64,000 bases of DNA, taken from contig JACRAY010000009.1 in NCBI GenBank assembly GCA_016213325.1, positions 186,001-250,000 of the forward strand, in the 5' to 3' direction. The translations under genes were made by a program, and so were the position numbers. The notes under the pieces were generated by a model. That model was given only the letters and a program-made list of their open reading frames with translations, did not search any database and was not told where the DNA came from. This document shows positions 44,189 through 52,156 of the stretch, in pieces. Numbering within the stretch: the stretch's first letter is position 1; each line of letters starts with the position of its first letter. This stretch comes from Burkholderiales bacterium (GTDB taxonomy: Bacteria > Pseudomonadota > Gammaproteobacteria > Burkholderiales > Burkholderiaceae_C).

Positions 44189-45154
44189 ATGGCATCACGG
44201 GATTACGACGATCGCGACCGGCAAGGTCGCTGGGGCAGCGACCAGCAGCAGGACCGCGGGCAGCAGGGCGGCGGCCAGCAGGGCGGCAGCTGGGGTGGCC
44301 CGCAGGGCCAGGGCTGGAACCAGCGCGGCGGTACCGAGTTCGGCTCGCCGCAGTCGGGCGGCTATGGCGGCTATGGCGGCGAGAGCCACGGGTACGGCCG
44401 GGGTGAACCGTCTTACGGCGGCTCGCAGCAGTCGTTCGGCGGCCGCGGCGAGTTCGGCTCGGGCGGCGGCGAGTTCGGCAGCCAGGGCAACTGGGGCCGC
44501 AGCCCGGGCGGCATGCCGGGCAGCTCGGGCGGCAGCTGGGGCAGCGGCTCGCAGGGCGACTGGAGCCGCTACCAGCAGCAGGGCGGCATGGGCTCGCAAG
44601 GACAGGGCTATGGCGGCCAGGGATATGGCAGCCAGGGCTATGGTGGGCAAGGCTACGGTGCGCAGGGCTACGGCGGCCAAAGCTATGGCAGCCAGGGTTA
44701 CGGCAGCCAGGGCTACGGCAGCCAGCAGCGCTTCGGCGGGCAAGGCTATGGCGGCCAGTACGGCGGCAGCCCCTATGGCCAGTACGGCCAGTACGGCCTG
44801 TCCGGTGAGCACGGCTCGTTCCAGCAGCAGCAGGGCTTTTCGGGCAGCCACGCCTACGGCCAGCACGACCCCGACTACCACCAGTGGCGCGACGAGCAGA
44901 TCCGCAACCTCGACAACGACTACGACACCTGGCGCCAGGAGCGCTATCGCAAGTTCTCCGACGAGTTCAACAGCTGGCGTTCCAGCCGCAGCGGCGGCCA
45001 GGGCCAGAACACGACGCAGGGCAGCGCATCGGGTGGCTCGATCGGCGGCACATCCAACGCGAGCGGCTCCACCGTGAGCGGCAGCCAGACCACCGGCGGC
45101 ACGGGCAGCGGCTCGGCGTCGTCGTCGGGCTCTTCCACCACCCGCAAGACGTGA
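44189..45154 (+). CDS. Gly/Gln/Tyr-rich low-complexity protein with C-terminal folded motif
   Basis: A 321-residue protein without a signal peptide. Residues ~10-220 are low complexity, rich in Gly, Gln, Tyr, Ser. Eight tandem five-residue units of the GYGGQ/GYGSQ type lie at its centre. Near residues 228-270 is an ordered, charged segment (DPDYHQWRDEQIRNLDNDYD, then YRKFSDEFNSWR) and the tail is Ser/Thr-rich. The composition is like prion-like, phase-separating proteins. The ATG at 44189 follows AAAGGAGA. The DUF4142 gene follows after 14 bases. Confidence 0.82.
   Translation: MASRDYDDRDRQGRWGSDQQQDRGQQGGGQQGGSWGGPQGQGWNQRGGTEFGSPQSGGYGGYGGESHGYGRGEPSYGGSQQSFGGRGEFGSGGGEFGSQGNWGRSPGGMPGSSGGSWGSGSQGDWSRYQQQGGMGSQGQGYGGQGYGSQGYGGQGYGAQGYGGQSYGSQGYGSQGYGSQQRFGGQGYGGQYGGSPYGQYGQYGLSGEHGSFQQQQGFSGSHAYGQHDPDYHQWRDEQIRNLDNDYDTWRQERYRKFSDEFNSWRSSRSGGQGQNTTQGSASGGSIGGTSNASGSTVSGSQTTGGTGSGSASSSGSSTTRKT
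44606..44725 (+). repeat. Eight tandem 15-base coding repeats
   Basis: Eight consecutive 15-base units (consensus GGCTAYGGCRGCCAG) encode GYGGQ or GYGSQ. The third codon positions differ between units, so selection on the peptide, not recent slippage alone, has kept them. They lie inside the low-complexity protein gene. Confidence 0.85.
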
Positions 45155-45168
45155 GCAGGGAGCAGGCC

Positions 45169-45804
45169 ATGAAGCCATACAGGCGGTCCATCGGCCTGCT
45201 CGCGGCGCTCGCCGTGGCGTCGGGCCTCGTGTTCGCGCAGGCGGCGCCGGGCACGGGCTCGTCCGTCACCGGCGGCGGCGCCGCGCCGGCGGCGCAGCCC
45301 GGCGCCGGCACGCGCAATGCAGAAACGAAGCAGGACGACCGCCTGGCGCGCGGCGACCGCCAGTTCATGCAGAAGGCGGCCGAGGGCGGCATGTTCGAAG
45401 TGCAGGTGGCGCAGCTGGCGGCGACACGGGCCGTGCATCCCGACGTCAAGGGCTTTGCGGGCATGCTGGTCGACCACCACACGAAGGCCAACGACGAACT
45501 GGTCCGGCTGGCCAACGCGAAGAAGGTCGAACTGCCGGCGGCACCGCGGCGCGGCCTGCGGCGCGACATCGCGAAGCTGGCCAGGAAGACCGGCGCCGAG
45601 TTCGACCGCGACTTCGTGCGCAGCGTGGGCATCAAGGCGCACGAGAAGGACATCGCGCTGTTCGAGAAGGCCGGCCGGGACCTGAAGGACCCCGAGCTGA
45701 AGGCCTTTGCGGCGAAGACGCTGCCCACGCTGAAGGAGCACCTGGCGAAGGCGCAGGCCCTGCCGCAGTCCGGCAAGGCAGGCGCCGCGATGGGCAACCG
45801 CTGA
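45169..45804 (+). CDS. DUF4142 domain protein, exported
   Basis: A 211-residue protein with a signal peptide cleaved near VFAQA (residue ~24), followed by a Gly/Ala-rich linker. The DUF4142 helical bundle begins at RQFMQKAAEGGMFEVQVAQLA and holds HPDVKGFAGMLVDHHTKAND, a ferritin-like fold with conserved His. These proteins are stress-associated periplasmic proteins of unknown activity. It is coupled to the preceding repeat protein gene. Confidence 0.88.
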   Translation: MKPYRRSIGLLAALAVASGLVFAQAAPGTGSSVTGGGAAPAAQPGAGTRNAETKQDDRLARGDRQFMQKAAEGGMFEVQVAQLAATRAVHPDVKGFAGMLVDHHTKANDELVRLANAKKVELPAAPRRGLRRDIAKLARKTGAEFDRDFVRSVGIKAHEKDIALFEKAGRDLKDPELKAFAAKTLPTLKEHLAKAQALPQSGKAGAAMGNR

Positions 45805-45816
45805 AGCGGCGGCAGC

Positions 45817-46284
45817 CTACTGCGCGGAGTAGCCGGTGACGCGCCAGCGGCCGTCCGGCTCCCGCACGGTGACCACCAGTTCCTTCACGTCGACCTTCCT
45901 GTCGAACTTGCTGGCGAAGCTGACGGTGACGTAGTCGCCGTTCGGCTGGCCCGGCATGGTGGTCTTGTAGACCACGCCGACCACTTCGCGCTGCTGGAAC
46001 GCACCGAAGGACTCGCGCACTTTCGGGATGTTGTCCATCCAGTTGCCCAGCGGCACGTTCTTGCGGAACACCGCGCTCGAACGTTCCCAGGCGGTGCCCC
46101 AGTCGCGGCGGTCCAGCAGGCCGATCCAGCCGGTGGCGGCCAGCTTGCCTTCGTCTTCCTTCTTGGTGTCGTGGGCTATGCCTTCGGGCGCGGGCGGCTT
46201 GGCCGGGGTAGCGGGCTGTTGGGCGTTCAGGGCAGGGGCCGCCAGGACGGCGGCCAGCAGGGCGATACGGAAGCTCAGGTTCAT
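45817..46284 (-). CDS. DUF4019 domain protein, exported
   Basis: A 155-residue protein with a signal peptide cleaved near LNAQQ. The mature part has ATGWIGLLDRRDWGTAWERSS and WMDNIPKVRESFGAFQQREV, the DUF4019 pattern of an NTF2-like fold. A C-terminal strand is VVTVREPDGRWRVTGY. The function is unknown. It is convergent with the DUF4142 gene, with 12 bases between the stops, so the two are not cotranscribed. Confidence 0.82.
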   Translation of the reverse strand: MNLSFRIALLAAVLAAPALNAQQPATPAKPPAPEGIAHDTKKEDEGKLAATGWIGLLDRRDWGTAWERSSAVFRKNVPLGNWMDNIPKVRESFGAFQQREVVGVVYKTTMPGQPNGDYVTVSFASKFDRKVDVKELVVTVREPDGRWRVTGYSAQ

Positions 46285-46334
46285 GCGCGTAAGTCTAGCT
46301 GCGGCGAACGGCGCATCGTGGGGAGTACACCCTT

Positions 46335-47240
46335 TTACTTCCCTTTTACCAGCAGTTCGCGCATCAGGCGCGCGTTGACCTGCCCCTGGTCTTCGTAATT
46401 GGTGTTGAACACCACGTGCACCGCCTGCGCCAGCCCGGCGAGGTGTTCGATCTCGGGCACCATGGCGCCCAGTTCGTCGGCGCCGTACCAGTAGTTGAAG
46501 CGGCTGCTGGACGACACGGCGTGCGTGATGTTCCACGTGTTCCTGTTGCGCCCGTGCAGGCGCACGAGCGCGAGCGCCGGGTGGGTGACGGCCCACACGC
46601 AGGGCACGGTGTTGGCGAAGCCTTGCGGGGCATCGACCACCGTGTGCACGACGCCGATGCGTTCTTCGAATTCGATGGTCTTGGCGGCATGGTCGCCTTC
46701 GAACCAGGTGCGGTTGCGGAACTCCACCGACAGCAGGTGCCCGGGCAGGCTGGCCACGCAATGCTCGACGAAGGCGAGGCCCTCGCGGTTGCGCAGCACG
46801 CCAGGGGAGAACTGGAAGTGCACGGCGCCCAGCTTGCCGGCTTGCTTGAGCGGAGCCAGCGCCTCGGCGAAGCGGCGCCACAGCTCGGACTGGATTTCGG
46901 CCGGCAGGTCGCGCAGGTAGAGCGAGCGCGCCACCTTGGGGCCGAGGGCCTGCCGGATGTCCTTGTGCAGCACCTGCGGCTGCGCCGAATGGCCGGTGAA
47001 CAGGCGGAACGCCTTCACGTTGAACACGAAGCCTTCGGGCGTGCGATCGGCCCATAGCTGCGCGTTCTGCGGGGTGGGCATGCCGTAGTAGCTGGAGTCG
47101 ACCTCCACCATCGGGAACTGCGTGGCGTAGTAGCGCAGGCGCGCCTCGGCGGTCTTCGCTTCCTTGGGGTAGAAGCGGCCGCAGTCGATCAGGGTCTTGT
47201 CGGTCCAGGAGGCGGAGCCGACCAATATGTTCGGTGCCAC
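46335..47240 (-). CDS. DUF72 domain protein (YecE-like)
   Basis: A 301-residue TIM-barrel protein of the DUF72 family. The signature is LVGSASWTDKTLIDCGRFYP followed by FPMVEVDSSYYGMP, and the C-terminal YLRDLPAEIQSELWRRF and NYEDQGQVNAR fit. The family has no agreed activity; some members are linked to nucleic-acid or endonuclease-like folds. It is divergent from the second helicase, whose TTG start is 18 bases away. Confidence 0.88.
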   Translation of the reverse strand: MAPNILVGSASWTDKTLIDCGRFYPKEAKTAEARLRYYATQFPMVEVDSSYYGMPTPQNAQLWADRTPEGFVFNVKAFRLFTGHSAQPQVLHKDIRQALGPKVARSLYLRDLPAEIQSELWRRFAEALAPLKQAGKLGAVHFQFSPGVLRNREGLAFVEHCVASLPGHLLSVEFRNRTWFEGDHAAKTIEFEERIGVVHTVVDAPQGFANTVPCVWAVTHPALALVRLHGRNRNTWNITHAVSSSSRFNYWYGADELGAMVPEIEHLAGLAQAVHVVFNTNYEDQGQVNARLMRELLVKGK

Positions 47241-47258
47241 TGGATTAATATACAGGCA

Positions 47259-49298
47259 TTGGACCCCTTAGACGACCTCAACCCCCAGCAGCGTGAAGCG
47301 GCGACGCACTCGGACGCGCGCCCCCTGCTCGTCATTGCCGGTGCGGGCACGGGCAAGACCAACACGCTCGCCCATCGCGTCGCGCACCTGGTGCGCAGCG
47401 GCGCCGACCCGCAGCGCATGATGCTGCTGACCTTCAGCCGGCGCGCCGCGCAGGAGATGGAGCGGCGCGTCGGCACCGTGCTGCGCCGTTCGCTGGGACA
47501 GTCCGGCACCCAGGCCCTGCCCAGCCTGCCGTGGAGCGGCACCTTCCACGGCATCGGCGCGCGGCTGCTGCGCGAGTACGCGCCGCGCATCGGGCTGGAA
47601 GACAACTTCACCATCCACGACCGCGGGGACTCCGAGGACCTGATGGGCCTGGTGCGCCACGAGATCGGGCTGTCGGAAACGAAGAACCGCTTTCCGCTGA
47701 AGGCGACTTGCCTGGGCATCTACTCGCGCGTGCTCAACACGCGCGAGCCGCTGGCGGACGTGCTGCAGTCGCTGTACCCGTGGTGCACGCAATGGGAGGC
47801 GGAACTCAAGCGCCTGTTCGGGGCGTATGTCGAGGCCAAGCAGCAGCAGAACGTGCTGGACTACGACGACCTGCTGGCCTTCTGGGCCGACATGGTGGAA
47901 GAGCCGGCCATCGCGCAGGAGATCGGCGCTCGCTTCGACCACCTGCTGGTCGACGAGTACCAGGACACCAACCGGCTGCAGGCCGCCATCATCCTCGCCA
48001 TGAAGCCGGACGGCGCGGGCGTGACGGTGGTGGGCGACGATGCGCAGAGCATCTATTCGTTCCGCGGCGCCACCGTGCGCAACATCCTCGACTTCCCGCA
48101 CCGCTTCACGCAGCCCGCGCGCATCGTCACGCTGGAGCGCAACTACCGCAGCACGCAGCCTGTCCTGGACGCGAGCAACGCGGTGATCGCGGCGGCGCGC
48201 GAGCGCCATGCCAAGAACCTGTTCACCGACAAGCTGGCCAGTGGGCGCCCGCAGCTCGTGCTGGTGCCCGACGAGGCGCAGCAGGCGCGCTGGGTGGCCG
48301 ACCAGGTGCTGCGCCAGCGCGAAGGTGGCGCCACGCTCAAGAGCCAGGCGGTGCTGTTCCGCGCCAGCCACCACAGCGCGGCGCTGGAGCTGGAGCTCGC
48401 CCGGCGCAACATCCCATTCATCAAGTTCGGCGGGCTCAAGTTCCTGGAGGCCGCGCACGTGAAAGACGTGCTGGCCGTGCTGCGCTTCGCGCACAACCCG
48501 CGCGGGCGCATGGCGGGCTTTCGCACCGTGCAACTGGTGCCGGGCATCGGTGCGGCCAGCGCCACTCGGCTGCTCGACGCGATGGCCGAAGCGCCCGACC
48601 CGGCGCTCGCGCTGCAGGCCTTCGAGCCGCCCGCGCAGGCGAAGCAGGAGTGGGCTGCGTTCGCCGCTCTGTATGCGCGCCTGCGCGAACCGGGCCTTGC
48701 GTGGGCCACCGACATGGAGCTGGCCCGGGCGTGGTACCAGCCGCACCTGGAGCGCATCCACGACGATGCGCAGGTGCGCAAGCTCGACGTGGAGCAGCTC
48801 GCGCGGCTGGCCACGGGTTATGCGAGCCGCGAACGGTTCCTCACCGAACTCACGCTCGACCCGCCCGAGTCCACCAGCGACCAGAGCGGCCCGCCGCTGC
48901 GCGACGAGGACTACCTGATCCTGTCGACGATCCACAGCGCGAAGGGGCAGGAGTGGAAGGCGGTGCACGTGCTCAACGTGGTCGACGGCTGTATCCCGAG
49001 CGACATGGCCACGGGCAGCACGGACGAAATCGAGGAAGAACGGCGCCTGCTCTACGTGGCTATGACGCGGGCCAAGGAGCACCTGCACCTGGTCGTGCCC
49101 CAGCGCTTCTACGTGACGCAGCAGGCGGGCGGCGGCGACCGGCACATGTATGCGGGGCGCACGCGGTTCATCACCGAAGCGATGGTGCCGCACTTCGAGG
49201 CTGTGACGTGGCCGGAGGCGGCTGAAGCTGCCGCTGCTTCGTGTCCGTCGGAGCCGGTGATGCAGGTGCGGGCGAAGGCTCGGGCGGCTTGGCGGTAG
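47259..49298 (+). CDS. UvrD/Rep-family ATP-dependent DNA helicase (second copy)
   Basis: A 679-residue SF1A helicase read from a TTG start at 47259. Motif I is AGAGTGKTN, II DEYQDTN, III VGDDAQSIYSFRGA, V STIHSAKGQEWK, VI RRLLYVAMTRAKEHL. It is shorter than UvrD, lacks the Tudor-like C-terminal tail, and its 2B region is shortened, so it is a distinct paralogue rather than Rep or UvrD. Helicase subtype is not certain. The DUF72 gene is divergent, and the promoter must lie in the 18-base gap or inside that gene. Confidence 0.9.
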   Translation: MDPLDDLNPQQREAATHSDARPLLVIAGAGTGKTNTLAHRVAHLVRSGADPQRMMLLTFSRRAAQEMERRVGTVLRRSLGQSGTQALPSLPWSGTFHGIGARLLREYAPRIGLEDNFTIHDRGDSEDLMGLVRHEIGLSETKNRFPLKATCLGIYSRVLNTREPLADVLQSLYPWCTQWEAELKRLFGAYVEAKQQQNVLDYDDLLAFWADMVEEPAIAQEIGARFDHLLVDEYQDTNRLQAAIILAMKPDGAGVTVVGDDAQSIYSFRGATVRNILDFPHRFTQPARIVTLERNYRSTQPVLDASNAVIAAARERHAKNLFTDKLASGRPQLVLVPDEAQQARWVADQVLRQREGGATLKSQAVLFRASHHSAALELELARRNIPFIKFGGLKFLEAAHVKDVLAVLRFAHNPRGRMAGFRTVQLVPGIGAASATRLLDAMAEAPDPALALQAFEPPAQAKQEWAAFAALYARLREPGLAWATDMELARAWYQPHLERIHDDAQVRKLDVEQLARLATGYASRERFLTELTLDPPESTSDQSGPPLRDEDYLILSTIHSAKGQEWKAVHVLNVVDGCIPSDMATGSTDEIEEERRLLYVAMTRAKEHLHLVVPQRFYVTQQAGGGDRHMYAGRTRFITEAMVPHFEAVTWPEAAEAAAASCPSEPVMQVRAKARAAWR

Positions 49299-49317
49299 TT
49301 CTCGCCGCTCTTGTTCT

Positions 49318-49348
49318 TCGTCATCCTCGCGAAGGCGGGGAACCAGGG
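49318..49348 (+). repeat. REP-like intergenic repeat
   Basis: The stretch around TCATCCTCGCGAAGGCGGGG resembles the widely distributed GTCATTCCCGCGAAGGCGGG extragenic repeat of Burkholderiales, with two to three changes. It lies in the 133-base gap after the second helicase gene. Confidence 0.55.
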
Positions 49349-49431
49349 CTCCCTCTCTTGCCTTCGTGGTGCCGCTCTCGTCGCACCGCCCGTCGCGACG
49401 AGCGCGCCAATGAAAGACAATAAGCACGAAC

Positions 49432-50124
49432 ATGCAACTCACAGGCCCCACCAACTTCCGCCCCCTCCCCCTCGTGCGCCCCCACACGCTGTTCCGCTCG
49501 GAACACCTGGGCGCGCTGGACGAAGACGACGCGCGGCAGATCCAGGCGCTCGGGATCACGCGCGTACTGGACTTCCGCGGTGTCAACGAACGCGAAGAGG
49601 CGGTGTGCCGCCTGCCCGACGTCAAGGTGCACTCGCTCGCCATCGAGCCCACCGTGGTGCAGAACCTGGTGGCATTGCTGGACGCCGGTCACCAGGTGAG
49701 CGAAGCCGACATCGTGGGGCTGATGCAGGACACCTACCGCGGCTTCGTGCGCGAGAACACGCACCGCTTCGCCAAGTTCTTCGGCCACCTGCTCGAGTCC
49801 AACGAGCCCACGGTGTTCCACTGCACCGCGGGCAAGGACCGCACCGGGTTTGCGGCGGCGCTCGTGCTCGGCGCGCTGGGCGCCTCGCCCGACGAGGTGA
49901 TGCGCGACTACATGCTGACCAACGAAATGCACAAGCCGCGCTGGCTCTCCAGCACGCGCCTGCCGGCGCACGTGGCGTACGTGCTGGCGCGCGTGCAACC
50001 GGAGTTCCTGCACGCAGCGTTCGAAGCGGTGGACGCGGACTACGGCTCGCTGGAAGGCTACCTGCGCGACGGCCTGGCGCTGGGTGAGCCCGAGCGCGCG
50101 AGGCTCCGCGCGCTCTACACCTGA
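49432..50124 (+). CDS. Tyrosine-protein phosphatase family protein
   Basis: A 230-residue phosphatase with the P-loop HCTAGKDRTGF (Cys-x5-Arg). The N-terminal NFRPLPLVRPHTLFRSEHLG and ITRVLDFRGVNERE are typical of the LipA/PtpA-type phosphatases that act on phosphotyrosine or phosphoinositides. No signal peptide is seen, so it is probably cytoplasmic. The partner kinase is unknown. Confidence 0.9.
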   Translation: MQLTGPTNFRPLPLVRPHTLFRSEHLGALDEDDARQIQALGITRVLDFRGVNEREEAVCRLPDVKVHSLAIEPTVVQNLVALLDAGHQVSEADIVGLMQDTYRGFVRENTHRFAKFFGHLLESNEPTVFHCTAGKDRTGFAAALVLGALGASPDEVMRDYMLTNEMHKPRWLSSTRLPAHVAYVLARVQPEFLHAAFEAVDADYGSLEGYLRDGLALGEPERARLRALYT

Positions 50125-50135
50125 GAGCGACAGTT

Positions 50136-50165
50136 TCCTACGTAACCCGACGGGCAGGGCCGACA
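50136..50165 (+). promoter_or_regulatory. TCCTAC-N18-CCGACA element (site A)
   Basis: TCCTAC (50136-50141) and CCGACA (50160-50165) with an 18-base spacer lie 70 bases before the small acidic protein gene at 50236. Identical hexamers and spacer recur at 58681 and 59425. An alternative-sigma promoter or a two-site operator is proposed. Confidence 0.5.
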
Positions 50166-50235
50166 GGACCTGAACCCGGCCGCATTCCACACTTGTTCCA
50201 ACGCCGCACCAACGGTGCCTTAGAAGGAGCCGGGA

Positions 50236-50472
50236 ATGCCCAAGCAGCCAAAGTCCAATGAAGACCGGGTCGAGTCCGGTGGTGAGGGCGCCCTCGACTT
50301 CGACGACGGCGGCGACATGGTGCATCCCCGCGGCAAGGTCACGGGGGCCGGGCGGACCCGGGAGGAGCAACGTCCTTCGGATGCGGGGGACCTGGGTGCG
50401 CCGAACGTAGGAATGTCGGATCGCAACGGCCCCAGCGACCCCGACGCCAAGGGCAAGCGAGACAACGAGTAG
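50236..50472 (+). CDS. Small hydrophilic protein of unknown function
   Basis: A 78-residue protein, rich in Asp, Gly, Arg and Lys, with no hydrophobic segment and probably disordered throughout (MPKQPKSNEDRVESGGEGAL). The start follows an AAGGAG ribosome site at good spacing. It has no recognizable domain. The upstream bipartite element and high hydrophilicity recall stress-induced small proteins (a guess). It is 22 bases before the first alpha/beta hydrolase. Confidence 0.75.
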   Translation: MPKQPKSNEDRVESGGEGALDFDDGGDMVHPRGKVTGAGRTREEQRPSDAGDLGAPNVGMSDRNGPSDPDAKGKRDNE

Positions 50473-50494
50473 TAAACGCCGAGGGAGGCGCACC

Positions 50495-51313
50495 ATGGTC
50501 TATGCGATCTTCTCCGCCTCTGTGCTGCTTGCGGTAGGCACCGTGTATGCCGCGGCCGTAGGCTGGCTCTACTTCTGGCAGGAAAGGGTGCTGTTCGAAC
50601 CGGCACCGTTGCCCGCCGACGAGCCCATCTGCACGGACGGCGATACCCATGAACTTTTCATCGACGTGCCGGGCGCGCGCCTGTCGGCCGCGCACCTGAA
50701 ACTGCCCAACCCGCGCGGGGTGTTCTTCTTCCTGCACGGCAACTCCGGCAACCTGAAGAAGTGGTTCGTCGAGCTCGACGCCTTCCGGCAGGCCAATTTC
50801 GACGTGGTCATGTTCGACTACCGGGGCTTCGGCAAGAGCACCGGCGAGATCGAAAGCGAAGAGCAGCTGCGCGCCGACGTGCACGCGGTATGGGATTACT
50901 TTGCCCCCCTGTATGCGGGCAAGCGGGTGGTGATTTCGGGGCAGTCGTTGGGAACGGGGCTGGCCGCGGGGCTTTCGTCGCACCTGTGCGCCGAAGGCCG
51001 CGCGCCCGACCTCACGCTGCTGGTGTCGCCCTACAGCAGCATGCAGGCACTGGCGGCCGAGCTGTACCCCTGGGTGCCGATGGGTGTGTTGCGCTACCCG
51101 CTGCGCACGCTGGAACACGCGGCCAAGCTGCTGGGGCCGGTGATGCTGATCCACGGCGAAAAGGACGAGCTGATCCCCATCCACCACAGCGAGGCCCTGT
51201 GCAAGACGATGAAGTCGGCGCAGCTGCTGCGGGTGGACGGCGCGGGCCACAGCGACGTGCACCAGTTCCCCAGCGTGCGCAAGGCCCTGGTGTCCGCGCT
51301 GGGCCGGCTCTGA
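50495..51313 (+). CDS. Alpha/beta hydrolase, membrane-anchored (copy 1)
   Basis: A 272-residue hydrolase. An N-terminal hydrophobic helix (residues ~5-27) anchors it to the membrane. The oxyanion motif is FLHGNSGNL, the nucleophile elbow GQSLGTG, and the catalytic Asp/His are in HGEKDELIP and GAGHSDVHQF. The fold resembles the BAAT/YfhR-like BEM46 group. It is a close relative of the next gene; both keep the triad, so both should be active. The substrate is unknown. Confidence 0.88.
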   Translation: MVYAIFSASVLLAVGTVYAAAVGWLYFWQERVLFEPAPLPADEPICTDGDTHELFIDVPGARLSAAHLKLPNPRGVFFFLHGNSGNLKKWFVELDAFRQANFDVVMFDYRGFGKSTGEIESEEQLRADVHAVWDYFAPLYAGKRVVISGQSLGTGLAAGLSSHLCAEGRAPDLTLLVSPYSSMQALAAELYPWVPMGVLRYPLRTLEHAAKLLGPVMLIHGEKDELIPIHHSEALCKTMKSAQLLRVDGAGHSDVHQFPSVRKALVSALGRL

Positions 51314-51344
51314 CTCGGCCGTACGCGGCTGCTACCCTAGGGGG

Positions 51345-52154
51345 ATGCGCACCTTCGCATCCCTGCTCGCCAGCGGCCTCGCGGTCTACGTGTTGCTGCT
51401 CGCGGTGCTGTGGTTCATGCAGGAACGCATCCTGTTCTATCCCGATCCGCTGCCGCAGGGCCACCGGTTCGACGTGGACCCGGACGTGGACGAGCTCACG
51501 GTCGACGTGCCGGGCGCGAAGCTGTCGGTGCTGCACATGAAGCTGCCCGACCCAAAGGGCGTCGTGTTCTTCCTGCACGGCAATGCCGGCAACCTGGCCA
51601 GCTGGTTCAGCAACACGCCGCTGTACCGTGAGGCCAACTACGACCTGGTGATGATGGACTACCGCGGTTACGGCAAGAGCACCGGCCGCGTGACGAGCGA
51701 GCGCGAGCTGCGCGACGACGTGCGCGCGGTGTGGAACGTGATCGCACCGCTGTACGCCGGCCGCAAGCAGGTCATCTATGGGCGCTCGCTGGGCACTGCG
51801 CTGGCGGCCGACCTTTCCGCCCAGCTCGGGCGCGAGGGCAGGCCGCCGCACCTGACGGCGCTGGTGTCGCCATACAGCAGCATGCGCGACCTGGCCTCGG
51901 AGCACTATCCCTTCGTGCCGGGCGCGCTGCTGCGCTACCCGCTGGAGACCGCGCTGCACCTGAAGGAAGTGAAGGGGCGCGTGTGGATGGCGCATGGCGT
52001 CGACGACGCGCTGATCGGTGTGGCACATGCACGCCGGCTCCAGCAGCATCACCCCCACCTGCACCTCGATGCCATCGAAGGCGCGGGCCACAACGACATC
52101 CACGGTTTCCCGGCCTACCAGCAGGCTTTCAAGCGAGAGCTGGCGGCGTTGTAG
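51345..52154 (+). CDS. Alpha/beta hydrolase, membrane-anchored (copy 2)
   Basis: A 269-residue tandem paralogue of the preceding gene. It begins with a membrane helix (LASGLAVYVLLLAVLWFMQE), keeps FLHGNAGNL, GRSLGTALA, HGVDDALIG and GAGHNDIHGF, and shares the segment PYSSM with copy 1. Its elbow has GRS rather than GQS. The ORF lies 31 bases after copy 1, and the antiporter starts two bases beyond its stop, so the three genes may be one unit. Confidence 0.88.
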   Translation: MRTFASLLASGLAVYVLLLAVLWFMQERILFYPDPLPQGHRFDVDPDVDELTVDVPGAKLSVLHMKLPDPKGVVFFLHGNAGNLASWFSNTPLYREANYDLVMMDYRGYGKSTGRVTSERELRDDVRAVWNVIAPLYAGRKQVIYGRSLGTALAADLSAQLGREGRPPHLTALVSPYSSMRDLASEHYPFVPGALLRYPLETALHLKEVKGRVWMAHGVDDALIGVAHARRLQQHHPHLHLDAIEGAGHNDIHGFPAYQQAFKRELAAL

Positions 52155-52156
52155 CG

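Noticed and set aside
44606..44725. Regular 15-base repeats that could look like a CRISPR array
   Set aside because: They are contiguous coding repeats without spacers and translate to GYGGQ/GYGSQ in one frame.
47268..49652. A 794-codon open frame antisense to the second helicase
   Set aside because: No domain and shadow-type composition; the plus strand has all helicase motifs.
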